Positions 16,972 through 25,400 of a stretch of DNA of 64,000 nt are shown piece after piece. Origin of the DNA: Balneolaceae bacterium (GTDB lineage Bacteria; Bacteroidota; Rhodothermia; Balneolales; Balneolaceae). The notes under the pieces are model-generated. The model was given only the letters and a program-made list of their open reading frames with translations, was not told the origin of the DNA and searched no databases. Made by a program: the position numbers and the translations under genes. The stretch lies in the NCBI GenBank assembly GCA_017640665.1, contig JAEPQE010000001.1, positions 1,257,262-1,321,261 of the forward strand. Direction: 5' to 3'. Numbering within the stretch: position 1 is the first letter of the stretch; each line of letters starts with the position of its first letter.

Positions 16972-19272
16972 TTAGAATTCAAATAAAATTTTTGTGAAAA
17001 ACGAGATCCCGGGCTGAAATCTTAAAAACTCAGGATTCGTGTAGTTGAATACATTATTTACGCCGGCCTGAGCTCGAATTTTGGTTGTAAACTGTTTTGA
17101 TAAAGAGAAATTCCAGATGCTGTATGGGTCGGTAAACTCATTACTATCAGCACGTCTGTTCGCATTGCTATCGTTAAAGAAATATTTACTTTTAAGTACT
17201 CCACGTATAGAAATCTGAGTATCAAAAAATGGTTCTTCGTAGAATAGCTTTATCGAACCGGAATGCTTCGGACGCTTTGTGAGTGGGATTTCATATTCTA
17301 CATCTTTGGTAACAACCTGGCCATTTTCAATTACCGTTCTGGATTCTTGAGCAATTTGGATGGCATCGAGATATTGATAACCCAGTGAAATTTGCAGATC
17401 ATTAGTAACAAAGTAATTTAGATCAGATTCAATGCCCTGAGTCTGTGCCTTATTAATATTTACATACCCGAAAATGGTATTGTTATTAGTGAGCTCAGCA
17501 ATTTCTATTGCTTCGATCAGATTCTGAGCATTATTTCTGAAAAAGTTGATGTTACTCGTTAATCTGGAATCTGAGGTCTTGATTAAAAAACCGGCATTAT
17601 ATGCAGTGGAATACTCAGGGTCTAAATCAGTGCTTAAATCAGGATTGATAAAGTATTGTCGGACTAAGCCTTGATTTTCAAAGGAAGTTAATTGAGCCCC
17701 AATATTTTTCACTCCATAAATAAGGTATCCACTTCCCGCATTATCAAAATCGAGATATAACGTTCTGAAATCCGGAGCTTTGAATCCGTTACCCGCGGAT
17801 GCCTTAAAAGCCAGATTTTCAAAAATCTCATACCTTAGCGAAAGCTTTGGGCTCAAATAAGAAGTATAGGAGGAGTGATTGTCGAGACGAGCGCCGGCTA
17901 CTATGTTCAGCTTTTCACCAACAAGAAACTGATGTTGGGCAAAGAGAAAAAGGCCTTCCTGATTTCGCCGACCCTGATAACGTTCGGCATCAACGAACTC
18001 TTTAGTAAAGCCAGTGCCAAAGGTAGAAATATGATTATTAGCCCAAGAGTAATTATTCTGGACTTCTATCTTGTTAAACCCCTGTTGGTTGTTGTTGGTA
18101 ACATTCTCAAAGTTAGAGTCTTCAAAAACGGTTTCAGAATAGTCTTCATATAACGTAGAATAAAGATTTACAGAGGTTTGAAACCTGGAGAAAGGTGAAG
18201 AGTCAAGCTGTAGTTGAAAAGACAAGTCATCCTGCCAACCTTCTTCTCCAACGCCAAGTTGTTGTCCTTGTACAGAGGCGATAGTTAGACCGGAGAAATT
18301 ATTTTTGTAGTACCGACTGGAAGCACTAAGTGATGTCAGATCAGAAAACTCGTATTTAAGTGAAGAATTAATCGTGAAATTATCATACGGATTTTGATTC
18401 TGCCCAAACTCCTCTTTATCCAGATCAAAGCCATCACTTCCGTCTATCACAAAACCAGCAGTACCGGAAAGCTTATTTTTGTTAAAAGAAATGGTTGCTC
18501 CACCGTTGTAACTTGCCCGGGAACCATATTGTGTAAACGCATTTCCCGAAATAGCTTCATTTGGTTTTTTTGTGATAATATTAATCACACCAGCCAGTGC
18601 ATCACTACCCCATAACGCTGATGATGGACCTTTTACAATTTCAATTTGCTGGATATTTGAAGTATTGATGCGACTTATATCCATCGCGCCGCGAACACGG
18701 CCAACCAGAGGTTGGCCATCAATGAGTATAAGCGTGTAATCCGATTCAAAACCTTGTACCTGAATGGCATTCCCTTCATTAGGAGAGAGAGAAATCCCTG
18801 CCTGCTCAAGCAAAATATCTTTTAGATTTGTGGATCCTGAATACTGGATTTCATCTTCGGAGATCACATCTACAGCAATAGAAACATCTTCAATATCCTG
18901 AACGGTACGCGTTGCGGTAACAACCGCAGAACCGGATTCATAAATAATCTCTTCTAAGATTATTTCTATAAATGCATTCTTGTCTTCTTCAATTTCAATC
19001 ATTTTTGAAGCGGACTTAAATCCAACCCGGCTTACTTTTATCGTATACTCACCAGGAGGGAGTGAAGGAATTTGGAAAGAGCCATCCGAATTAGAAACAG
19101 CCCATTTTGAAGCACTGAGATAAATATTTGCTTCAGCAACAGACTCTCCTGTAGCAGATAAAATCTGCCCACTAAGGGAAGAAGTTGATTGTGCTTTCAC
19201 ACTCAAACTGACAGCAAAAAAAATACTTCCCAGAAGGAAGTGTTTTAATAAGTACACGCAGGTAAAACTCAC
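16972..19272 (-). CDS. TonB-dependent outer-membrane receptor, probable heme receptor
   Basis: The protein has 766 residues with a signal peptide ending SVKAQ. Residues about 29-110 form a carboxypeptidase-regulatory-like beta domain (LSGQILSATGESVAEANIYL). A plug domain (about 120-235) carries SGSTNLKDILLEQAGISLSPNEGNAIQ, LILIDGQPLVGRVRGAMDISRI and IEIVKGPSSALWGSDALAGVINIITKKP. A 22-strand barrel follows, with KASAGNGFKAPDFRTLYL and a terminal Phe (FFTKILFEF). Together with the HmuY-like lipoprotein 18 nt downstream it probably imports heme. Paired 11-bp-period repeats lie just upstream. Confidence 0.92.
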   Translation of the reverse strand: MSFTCVYLLKHFLLGSIFFAVSLSVKAQSTSSLSGQILSATGESVAEANIYLSASKWAVSNSDGSFQIPSLPPGEYTIKVSRVGFKSASKMIEIEEDKNAFIEIILEEIIYESGSAVVTATRTVQDIEDVSIAVDVISEDEIQYSGSTNLKDILLEQAGISLSPNEGNAIQVQGFESDYTLILIDGQPLVGRVRGAMDISRINTSNIQQIEIVKGPSSALWGSDALAGVINIITKKPNEAISGNAFTQYGSRASYNGGATISFNKNKLSGTAGFVIDGSDGFDLDKEEFGQNQNPYDNFTINSSLKYEFSDLTSLSASSRYYKNNFSGLTIASVQGQQLGVGEEGWQDDLSFQLQLDSSPFSRFQTSVNLYSTLYEDYSETVFEDSNFENVTNNNQQGFNKIEVQNNYSWANNHISTFGTGFTKEFVDAERYQGRRNQEGLFLFAQHQFLVGEKLNIVAGARLDNHSSYTSYLSPKLSLRYEIFENLAFKASAGNGFKAPDFRTLYLDFDNAGSGYLIYGVKNIGAQLTSFENQGLVRQYFINPDLSTDLDPEYSTAYNAGFLIKTSDSRLTSNINFFRNNAQNLIEAIEIAELTNNNTIFGYVNINKAQTQGIESDLNYFVTNDLQISLGYQYLDAIQIAQESRTVIENGQVVTKDVEYEIPLTKRPKHSGSIKLFYEEPFFDTQISIRGVLKSKYFFNDSNANRRADSNEFTDPYSIWNFSLSKQFTTKIRAQAGVNNVFNYTNPEFLRFQPGISFFTKILFEF

Positions 19273-19304
19273 ATTGTTTAGATTCGGTCCAAATAAACGA
19301 GAGT

Positions 19305-19378
19305 TTTATGAAGATTTTGTGAAGAAGAGCGAACTACACCTATTAACAGTAAAAAAGATTTATGAATAGTTTGTGAAG
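19305..19378. promoter_or_regulatory. Two 20-bp direct repeats, each a tandem TTTRTGAA pair with 11-bp period
   Basis: Copies at 19305-19324 and 19359-19378 match at 18 of 20 positions. Each reads TTTATGAA-N3-TTTGTGAA, so each contains two octamers spaced 11 bp, and the two copies are 54 bp apart (about five helical turns). They lie 33-106 bp upstream of the TonB receptor ATG (19272, minus strand). Tandem 11-bp spacing is the classical layout for OmpR/PhoB-type regulators. The binding protein is unknown. Confidence 0.6.
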
Positions 19379-19385
19379 ATAGGTG

Positions 19386-19667
19386 TTACTCCGTCACTTC
19401 AACACCTTTCCAAAAAGCAACATGGTCTTTTATTTGCTTAGCAGCGTCTTTTGGTTCCGGATAGTACCACGCCGCATTTTGATTAGTTCGCCCATCTACG
19501 TTAATAGAATAATAACTGGCTAAACCTTTCCATGGGCAAGTGGTATGATGGTCTGATTCCACAAAAAAGTCTCTATTGATTGAGTCAGCCGGAAAATAAT
19601 GATTGTTCTCGACAACCTCAGTGTGGTCGCTTTCGGCAAGTACTTTACCATTCCAGATTGCTTTCAT
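19386..19667 (-). CDS. DUF427 domain protein
   Basis: This 93-residue cytoplasmic protein matches the DUF427 family over its full length: KAIWNGKVLAESDHTEVVENNHYFP, then HHTTCPWKGLASYYSINVDG and NAAWYYPEPKDAAKQIKDHVAFW. Cys and several His residues are conserved in the family; no enzymatic role is established. It starts 17 nt after the lipoprotein stop, in an operon with DUF423. Confidence 0.9.
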   Translation of the reverse strand: MKAIWNGKVLAESDHTEVVENNHYFPADSINRDFFVESDHHTTCPWKGLASYYSINVDGRTNQNAAWYYPEPKDAAKQIKDHVAFWKGVEVTE

Positions 19668-19684
19668 AATACTATAAGTTAGAA

Positions 19685-20032
19685 TTACAGTTTAATAGTT
19701 TTTGAATCTCCTGAACCTCTACAATCTGTCCACATAAACCAAACAGATTCTGCTCCTTCTTCCCATCCTGCAATATCAGAGTAGCTTAATTGGGAGCTAC
19801 TTCGGGCCTCCAAATTAGGACTAAAATCTGCACAAGGATCAGCCAAATCGATAACACTTGCAAGGTTAGTTTCAATAACCAGATAGAGAATCGGTTTTTC
19901 AGATTTATTCAGAACGGAAAACAAAGGTTCGTTAGCGGTAGCTATTACGTCCGCATCAGATATACTTTGCTCATTATCGAATACTGAGCAGGCAGATAAT
20001 AATACAACAGAAAAGAGCATGAGGACTTTCAT
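19685..20032 (-). CDS. Small lipoprotein, unknown function
   Basis: I choose the ATG at 20032, giving MKVLMLFSVVLLSACSV with a lipobox (Leu-Ser-Ala-Cys14) and 115 residues. The longer open frame up to 20146 overlaps DUF423 and adds a non-secretory N-terminus, so it is rejected. The mature part has an Asp/Glu-rich linker and a beta domain with two further Cys (DLADPCADF and MWTDCRG) that could form a disulfide. It starts 5 nt after the DUF423 stop. Confidence 0.75.
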   Translation of the reverse strand: MKVLMLFSVVLLSACSVFDNEQSISDADVIATANEPLFSVLNKSEKPILYLVIETNLASVIDLADPCADFSPNLEARSSSQLSYSDIAGWEEGAESVWFMWTDCRGSGDSKTIKL

Positions 20033-20037
20033 TGCTG

Positions 20038-20415
20038 TTACTTTTTCAGAGTTAGTAGCTTCCATCCAAATAAACTCCACCCAATAATAAAAAGTATCCC
20101 CCCGATGGGAGTAATCGCACCAAACCATCCGAGATCGGTTAGGCATAGTACATATAAGCTTCCGGAGAAGATTAAAATCCCTGTTAATAAAAGAATGGTG
20201 GAAGCTTTTATATCAACCATGAATGATTTTCCTGTCAATACCATCAATATAATTCCCAAGGCATTCCAGGCCTGATATTGAACGGCAGTTTCCCAGGTTT
20301 GAAGCCGTTCGGGGCTTAGGACATCTTCGAACGCATGCGCTCCAAATGCGCCCAGCGCAATTGCAAGAGCCATCAGCAGGCCCGCAAAGCTAAGAATTTT
20401 ATCAGGTGAACTCAT
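20038..20415 (-). CDS. DUF423 (YgdD-like) membrane protein
   Basis: The protein has 125 residues and four hydrophobic helices. It has the family signature LGAFGAHAFEDVLSPERLQTWETAVQYQAWNALGI and a later GILIFSGSLYVLCLTDLGWFGAITPIGGILFIIGW. The function of the family is not known. It is first gene of a three-gene operon (DUF423, lipoprotein, DUF427). Confidence 0.92.
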   Translation of the reverse strand: MSSPDKILSFAGLLMALAIALGAFGAHAFEDVLSPERLQTWETAVQYQAWNALGIILMVLTGKSFMVDIKASTILLLTGILIFSGSLYVLCLTDLGWFGAITPIGGILFIIGWSLFGWKLLTLKK

Positions 20416-20553
20416 TGAAGCGCTTTTATGTTAATCGGAAATAATAACTATTTGAAAGAAAATGTAAAGACTGTATTCTTTTTTGATTCAAAATAAGGTT
20501 ACTCAGTAAATGATTCCTATCTTTAAATAAATCCTGAATGAAATTAATTATCC

Positions 20554-21045
20554 ATGACTAATAACAAGATTTTAATACTCGGACTCCTTTTTACTGTTGG
20601 ATTTACAGCGGCGCTGTTTCTATCCGGTGGCGAGAAATCAGAACAACAGGTACCAACCGTTGAGGAAGGAAAACTGGAAGTAGTAATGTATAAAAATGAA
20701 GGCTGCCAGTGTTGTACAAAATGGGCAGCTCAAATGAATGAGGCAGAATTTGCAGTAATTGAAAAGCCGGTTCCTAATCTCGGCGAGATTAAAGCAGAAA
20801 ATGGAATCAGCCGCGAGCTAGCATCCTGCCATACCGCTTTTGTTGATGGATACATTGTAGAAGGTCATGTGCCGATTGAAGATGTGGAACGCTTGCTGGA
20901 AGAACGCCCGGACGCTATTGGGCTAACTGTTCCGGGAATGCCTATTGGCTCACCGGGAATGGAAGTTCCAGGACGCGAACCGGATAACTATGATGTTCTA
21001 TTAATTGCAAAAGACGGATCTACCACCGTATTCGCATCCCACTAA
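20554..21045 (+). CDS. DUF411 metal-binding protein, copper-related
   Basis: The protein has 163 residues. A membrane-spanning or signal segment (KILILGLLFTVGFTAALFL) is followed by a thioredoxin-like DUF411 domain with Cys51, Cys53 and Cys54 (EGCQCCTKWAAQM), Cys92-His93 (ASCHTAFVDGYIVEGHVP) and His105. DUF411 proteins (CopG-like) accompany copper resistance or copper-oxidase genes. It faces the PCuAC/SCO1 operon, sharing a bidirectional terminator, which strengthens a copper role. Confidence 0.9.
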   Translation: MTNNKILILGLLFTVGFTAALFLSGGEKSEQQVPTVEEGKLEVVMYKNEGCQCCTKWAAQMNEAEFAVIEKPVPNLGEIKAENGISRELASCHTAFVDGYIVEGHVPIEDVERLLEERPDAIGLTVPGMPIGSPGMEVPGREPDNYDVLLIAKDGSTTVFASH

Positions 21046-21130
21046 CCAATCCGACATTACTAGTATTTCGTATGATTTATTGAACACTCATAAGTGTTAT
21101 TATTCATACTCCGAATAACTCAAAACCGAG

Positions 21131-21161
21131 AAAAGCCCGAATCTGAACCGTTCGGGCTTTT
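21131..21161. terminator. Bidirectional terminator between DUF411 and PCuAC genes
   Basis: Perfect 11-bp arms AAAAGCCCGAA (21131-21141) and TTCGGGCTTTT (21151-21161) enclose a 9-nt loop, with A and T runs on both sides. It sits between convergent genes and overlaps the stop of the PCuAC gene by two bases. Confidence 0.85.
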
Positions 21162-21606
21162 AGTTTCCGGAAGCTTTTATTGGAAGTGAAATCTCCAGAT
21201 CTTTTGAAGATGAAAACTGAAGCGTAAGTGTTACACTATCACCTTCTACCAAGTCTAGATCGGGCTGGATAATCATCACATGAAGCCCACCTTGCTTAAA
21301 GGCTATGGTTTCACCTTTAGGAAGTGCTACAAACTTCTGTTCTCTCATTCCCATCAAACCGTCATCAGTTTCAAAAGACTCATGGATTTGAGTCGTGGAA
21401 GTTACATCAGATGAAATCCTTAACAGGGTATCAGTAGTTGCAGTCTCGTTTTTTAGTTTGAAATACGCTGCGCTCATCTTTCCGGCCTTAGTGGGGCGAA
21501 CCCATCCATCCGTTATTTCAATGACACCGGAAGAGGCTTTTTTTTTTGGTGATGTACAGTTGAACAGCAAAAAGCATGAAAGTGTTAAAAAAGAAAGTAT
21601 TTTCAT
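21160..21606 (-). CDS. Periplasmic copper chaperone PCu(A)C
   Basis: The 148-residue lipoprotein has its lipobox at Leu-Phe-Asn-Cys17. The copper motif H(M)X10MX21HXM is seen as His75, Met85/Met87, His109 and Met111 (QIHESFETDDGLMGM ... GGLHVMI). PCuAC delivers Cu(I) to cytochrome c oxidase CuA or CuB sites together with SCO1. Its ATG overlaps the SCO1 stop (ATGA), so both are co-translated. Confidence 0.93.
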   Translation of the reverse strand: MKILSFLTLSCFLLFNCTSPKKKASSGVIEITDGWVRPTKAGKMSAAYFKLKNETATTDTLLRISSDVTSTTQIHESFETDDGLMGMREQKFVALPKGETIAFKQGGLHVMIIQPDLDLVEGDSVTLTLQFSSSKDLEISLPIKASGN

Positions 21607-22181
21607 TTTAATGATTGAAAGTCTTCGATTATAAGATTGGGGACCTGAGGCATACTGCCGCCATATTCTATAATTACCCGTGATTTAGGATCAAGTACCA
21701 TAATCTTATCAGAGTGGTTCATGAAGTAGATTTCTTTTCCTTCACTGGTTATTGTTGAAAGGGAAACCTGGCTTCTAACCCGAACGCTATCCATAAACGC
21801 GCTGATGGTTTCCGAAGTACCCGTTAAGAAATCAAAGTTTTCGTCAAGCTTAAACACCTCTTTATAATCTGCAAGTACAGAAGGAGTATCTCTTTCAGGA
21901 TCGAAAGTGACGCCTAGAAATTGAACGTCTTCCGGATAGCCAAGCTCTCGCTGAATTTTAATCAGGTTTTGGGTGATAAGTGGACAGATATCAGGGCAGT
22001 TAGTGTAGATGAAGCCCATCACTATATATTTACCTTGGTAATCATCAGGGAACGTAACCGTCACGCTATCCTGATTAAGAAGTTTAAAGGAGGTGTCACT
22101 CAGGTCATCGATTACTTCAGGACCGGATTGGCAGTTTATGAGTACTACTAAAGGAAAAAATAATATAAGTAATTGCTTCAT
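21603..22181 (-). CDS. SCO1/SenC family copper chaperone
   Basis: The 192-residue lipoprotein has its lipobox at Leu-Ile-Asn-Cys17. The thioredoxin-like domain shows the copper ligands Cys62 and Cys66 (YTNCPDICP) and His156 (FMNHSDKI). Other family blocks are VQFLGVTFDPERDTPSVL and YGGSMPQVPNLIIEDF near the end. It acts in cytochrome oxidase CuA assembly with PCuAC, the next gene. Confidence 0.94.
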   Translation of the reverse strand: MKQLLILFFPLVVLINCQSGPEVIDDLSDTSFKLLNQDSVTVTFPDDYQGKYIVMGFIYTNCPDICPLITQNLIKIQRELGYPEDVQFLGVTFDPERDTPSVLADYKEVFKLDENFDFLTGTSETISAFMDSVRVRSQVSLSTITSEGKEIYFMNHSDKIMVLDPKSRVIIEYGGSMPQVPNLIIEDFQSLK

Positions 22182-22193
22182 AATGAGTTATTA

Positions 22194-22269
22194 GTCATCC
22201 TGAGGATACTTCCGAAGGATCTGCAAAATTACCGGTTGTGCAGATCCTTCGCTAATCGCTCAGAATGAC
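22194..22269. repeat. REP-like inverted repeat, copy 2
   Basis: The hairpin GTCATCCTGAGGATACTTCC...GGATCTGCA / TGCAGATCC...GCTCAGAATGAC spans the gap between the SCO1 gene and the outer-membrane protein gene, with a loop of about 11 nt. The ends resemble the elements at 4983 and 43317. It could attenuate read-through from the upstream outer-membrane gene into SCO1/PCuAC. Confidence 0.65.
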
Positions 22270-22285
22270 TTTTAAATTTTAAATG

Positions 22286-23314
22286 TTAGTGTATGGTATA
22301 CTGCAACCCAAAGGTAAGGATTCCTTTGTTCCACATTTGGGGTCCATCCAGATTTTGATAAATCGGTAGATCAAAGTTCACTCCGAGGCGCAAATCATGA
22401 AGCGGTCCTTCCGGTCCCTGAATGTTTAGCCCTAATCCAAGATCTAGTCTGGATCCGGCTTTTAAATCTGGATCAACAGTATGCACTACATCGTTTGCAT
22501 TAGCCATAGCCAAATCAGGGCTTTCCCCGCTGATATCACCCCAGTTTAAAAAAGTGAGGCTCAACTGTGGGCTAAATACATCAGAGAGCCTGTAGCCCAG
22601 CCAGTTGGTGAAGCCCAATCGGTTTCCAAAGGAATACTCTTGATCATTCTCACCTAAACGAATAACACCGTTCAATTGAGATCCGAACGAGAAATCATCG
22701 CTTTGAGCGAGGTAAGTGATCCCCGGAAGCAGATCGAAGGTGCCGGAACCAATTTGCATTGGATAAGGAAGAGTGACTTCATTGCCGTTACTCATTGGGG
22801 TTACATCTTTTTCTTCGGTAGAACCTGTTGGTATACTAACACCTAATTGTATGTGAGACTTGGATCTTCCTCCGGCATACACATTATACATTCCGGAAAG
22901 CTTGATATCTCCCAGGCCGGAAGATTCGGTAGTGAAGGTTCCACCCATTGCGGTAACGTGATCCATTTCTGATGATTGATAGGGCAGCATCAGCATTAAG
23001 GTGAGATCGTTCGAAACTGCGTACATGGCACCAAGCATGTGCATTTGCATGGGCATAGTTTCGGGAGCAACCATATATGCACCACCATTAGGGCGAAGTA
23101 AGCTGGCGGCTGAAACTTCATCGGTTCCATCTCCATTTCCGTCCATATTCATAAGCATGAACCGGTAGGAGAACATGATTTCTCCCCTAGTGTGTGTGTG
23201 ATCTCCCATAACTTGTATAGGAGCATGTCCATCAGGCCTGCCGGACGACCACTGGGCAAAAGTTAAGGTTGTAGTTGCAAACATAATAGTTGCACAAAGA
23301 AATAGTCTTTTCAT
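22286..23314 (-). CDS. Met/His-rich outer-membrane beta-barrel, probable copper-related transporter
   Basis: The protein has 342 residues with a signal peptide ending TLTFAQ. The barrel is annotated as a generic transporter in relatives. It is strikingly rich in Met and His near the N-terminus (APIQVMGDHTHTRGEIMFSYR, MLMNMDGN, MPMQMHMLGAMY, SEMDHVTAMGG), fitting Cu(I) contact. Strand-turn patterns (YRLSDVFSPQLSLTFLNWGD) and a final ILTFGLQYTIH support a beta-barrel. It lies 104 nt upstream of SCO1 across a REP-like hairpin. Confidence 0.8.
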   Translation of the reverse strand: MKRLFLCATIMFATTTLTFAQWSSGRPDGHAPIQVMGDHTHTRGEIMFSYRFMLMNMDGNGDGTDEVSAASLLRPNGGAYMVAPETMPMQMHMLGAMYAVSNDLTLMLMLPYQSSEMDHVTAMGGTFTTESSGLGDIKLSGMYNVYAGGRSKSHIQLGVSIPTGSTEEKDVTPMSNGNEVTLPYPMQIGSGTFDLLPGITYLAQSDDFSFGSQLNGVIRLGENDQEYSFGNRLGFTNWLGYRLSDVFSPQLSLTFLNWGDISGESPDLAMANANDVVHTVDPDLKAGSRLDLGLGLNIQGPEGPLHDLRLGVNFDLPIYQNLDGPQMWNKGILTFGLQYTIH

Positions 23315-23527
23315 ATCCTTAGTTGATTGAATTAAAATTTTTGGAATTAAACTAGCTCAACAAGGCAACGAGATAAAGGTGTGCACATTAAACATCCCTT
23401 TCTTCCATCTGACGGATACATCGCCTAACGGAAATACTGATCTATTGGTCAGACGGAATTACCATCAAAACAGATATTTATCCTGGAATAATTCTTAAAT
23501 ATTGAGCTAATAAGTTTGATGAAAAGA

Positions 23528-23908
23528 CTAAGCCTTGGGAGGTGGGGAGGAGACTTCCAAATAGATATCCTGAGGTAGAGAATCGTGATGAATAAATCGT
23601 TTTTTTCGTTCGTTCAGATGCATTGAAGCCAGGTTTTCAGAACGGATTTCGGGAAGATAAACGTATGGAACCTTCGGAACAGTAGCAGGTGTGCTATGGG
23701 AATCCATATCGTGATCCTTATGTTCATCGATTTGCTTCTTCAGGTAACAGAATCCGTCACAATCGCTAAACTCTGGCTGAGTGAGTGATCGGCACAAATG
23801 TGTTTTGATGTATTCATGATTCATGTGAAAGCTGATTACGGGAATCAATGTTTGAATCATCGAAAACATGTATAACGCTAAGAGCAGTATAGACCCTGAT
23901 TTTTTCAC
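23528..23908 (-). CDS. Small Cys/His membrane-anchored protein, probably metal-linked
   Basis: The protein has 126 residues. A single hydrophobic segment (ILLLALYMFSMIQTLIPVISF, about 7-27) is followed by HMNHEYIKTHLCRS, SDCDGFCYLKKQIDEHKDHDMDSH and a Pro-rich tail. The CxGxCYLKKQ motif with nearby His recurs, from memory, in small Bacteroidota proteins near copper or TonB genes. Its function is not known; metal binding is inferred from residue content and its place between copper genes and a CDF exporter. Confidence 0.7.
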   Translation of the reverse strand: MKKSGSILLLALYMFSMIQTLIPVISFHMNHEYIKTHLCRSLTQPEFSDCDGFCYLKKQIDEHKDHDMDSHSTPATVPKVPYVYLPEIRSENLASMHLNERKKRFIHHDSLPQDIYLEVSSPPPKA

Positions 23909-23979
23909 GAATCAAAAATACGGGCATTAAGTACAAAATGCCTAATCAAAGAAGTAGACAAGGGGTAAATTTACAGGAT

Positions 23980-24909
23980 TTAATGGTGATGATGCTCAAG
24001 CTCGTGATGAGCTGCGCCACAAGGCTCAAACTCGAACTCGAGGGTAGAATGATAGATATTAAAATCATCGTGCAGGATTTTTTTCAGGCGTGATTTCACT
24101 TCTTCCATTCGCCGAAGATCTTCTTCTTTAATAACTACATGACATTCGAGCATTGCCTGTGTTTCATCCAGTTGCCAAACATGTATATGATGAACCCCGC
24201 AAACTCCATCAATGGTTTGCATTGCGGTCTGTAGTTCAGTCAGATCGAGTCCGGTAGGTTTAGCTTGCATCAAAATATCGATTGTTTCGCGAAGCATGTG
24301 ATAGGAGTGATATAAAATATATGCCCCGATTCCAATGGTTAAAATCGTATCTACAATAAACCACTCGTACTTGTAAATCAGCCATCCGCCAATGATTACA
24401 CCAACTGATGAAAGTCCATCTGAAAGTATGTGAATGTATGCGCTACGCATATTCAGATTTTCCTTCGACTCCTTGAAAAGCAGCGCAGCCGTGATGAAAT
24501 TTCCGAATAACCCTACAATAGCCACCCAAAACATGGTGAAGCCATCTATGGGTTGTGGATCGAAAAAACGTTCTACCCCTTCCTTAATCAGAAATAATGC
24601 CACAATTACCAGGGTGATCAGGTTTATAAAAGCTCCAATAATCTCTGCTCTTTTATAGCCAAAAGTTTTATCCTCATTAACTCCTTTTCTTGAAATTTTC
24701 CGGGCAACAAGGCTGATGATTAATGAGAGGGTATCATTAAGATTGTGAACCGCATCGGAAAGAAGGGCGAGACTATTCGATAAAATTCCGCCAACAAATT
24801 CTGCCAGTGTAATGGCTAGGTTGAGAAAGATGGAAATCCAAAGTTTCCAAATTGAGGTATCATCTATATTTGGGTGATGATGATGGTGATGTTTGTGATC
24901 GTGAGCCAT
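23980..24909 (-). CDS. Cation diffusion facilitator, zinc-type (CzcD-like)
   Basis: The protein has 309 residues with His-rich termini (MAHDHKHHHHHH and HHELEHHHH), six membrane helices and a cytoplasmic ferredoxin-like domain from about 210. Helix 2 carries HxxxD (SDAVHNLNDTL) and helix 5 carries HILSDGLSS, the His/Asp site of zinc-transporting CDFs. The C-terminal domain includes GVHHIHVWQLDETQAMLECHVVI, also typical. It probably exports Zn2+, perhaps Cd2+ or Co2+, by proton exchange. Confidence 0.93.
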   Translation of the reverse strand: MAHDHKHHHHHHPNIDDTSIWKLWISIFLNLAITLAEFVGGILSNSLALLSDAVHNLNDTLSLIISLVARKISRKGVNEDKTFGYKRAEIIGAFINLITLVIVALFLIKEGVERFFDPQPIDGFTMFWVAIVGLFGNFITAALLFKESKENLNMRSAYIHILSDGLSSVGVIIGGWLIYKYEWFIVDTILTIGIGAYILYHSYHMLRETIDILMQAKPTGLDLTELQTAMQTIDGVCGVHHIHVWQLDETQAMLECHVVIKEEDLRRMEEVKSRLKKILHDDFNIYHSTLEFEFEPCGAAHHELEHHHH

Positions 24910-24940
24910 TAGCAGAAATTAAAATTGATTGGGTCAGTTA

Positions 24941-25393
24941 TCAACCCAAAAACCATATCAGAAAGCTAACCACTAAAGAAGAAAGCATTAAAAAGTAAGC
25001 TTGTTTAACAGGTTTATCCGGCAAAAACTGATATACAGGTTTTTCAGAAAAAATAGCCAATAATTGGTCCCGCATGGTGCGCTCTTCATCAGTAAGCTCT
25101 ATCTCTTTTTTTACCAAAACTTCGGGGTTAGCAGAAAGTTCATCGACCTGCTCATTCAGAAAAATAGCAATGGTATGTTCATCGATACTTGCGAGCCTGC
25201 TTAAGATTAGATAGGTAGGCACCCCAACCATAAAGACTGCTATTGCTACAATGGTCTTATCAAATACGGTTAATTCCAGAAAAAGACCAAGAAGCATACT
25301 AGTCATTGCAGCAAGCCCCATCATACAGAGCAAAGCGCTGAGTATAAGTCGCAACTTCCAGTTCGTAAGTCCTTCGGATAGCACGTTCATCAC
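24941..25393 (-). CDS. Small membrane protein, unknown function
   Basis: The protein has 150 residues. Two N-terminal hydrophobic helices (about 15-38 and 45-65), a charged cytoplasmic middle (LASIDEHTIAIFLNEQVDEL, KEIELTDEERTMRDQLL) and a C-terminal helix (AYFLMLSSLVVSFLIWFLG) are visible. No family is recognised. It starts 7 nt after the carboxypeptidase stop and precedes the CDF gene by 31 nt. Confidence 0.7.
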   Translation of the reverse strand: MMNVLSEGLTNWKLRLILSALLCMMGLAAMTSMLLGLFLELTVFDKTIVAIAVFMVGVPTYLILSRLASIDEHTIAIFLNEQVDELSANPEVLVKKEIELTDEERTMRDQLLAIFSEKPVYQFLPDKPVKQAYFLMLSSLVVSFLIWFLG

Positions 25394-25400
25394 AAATACA

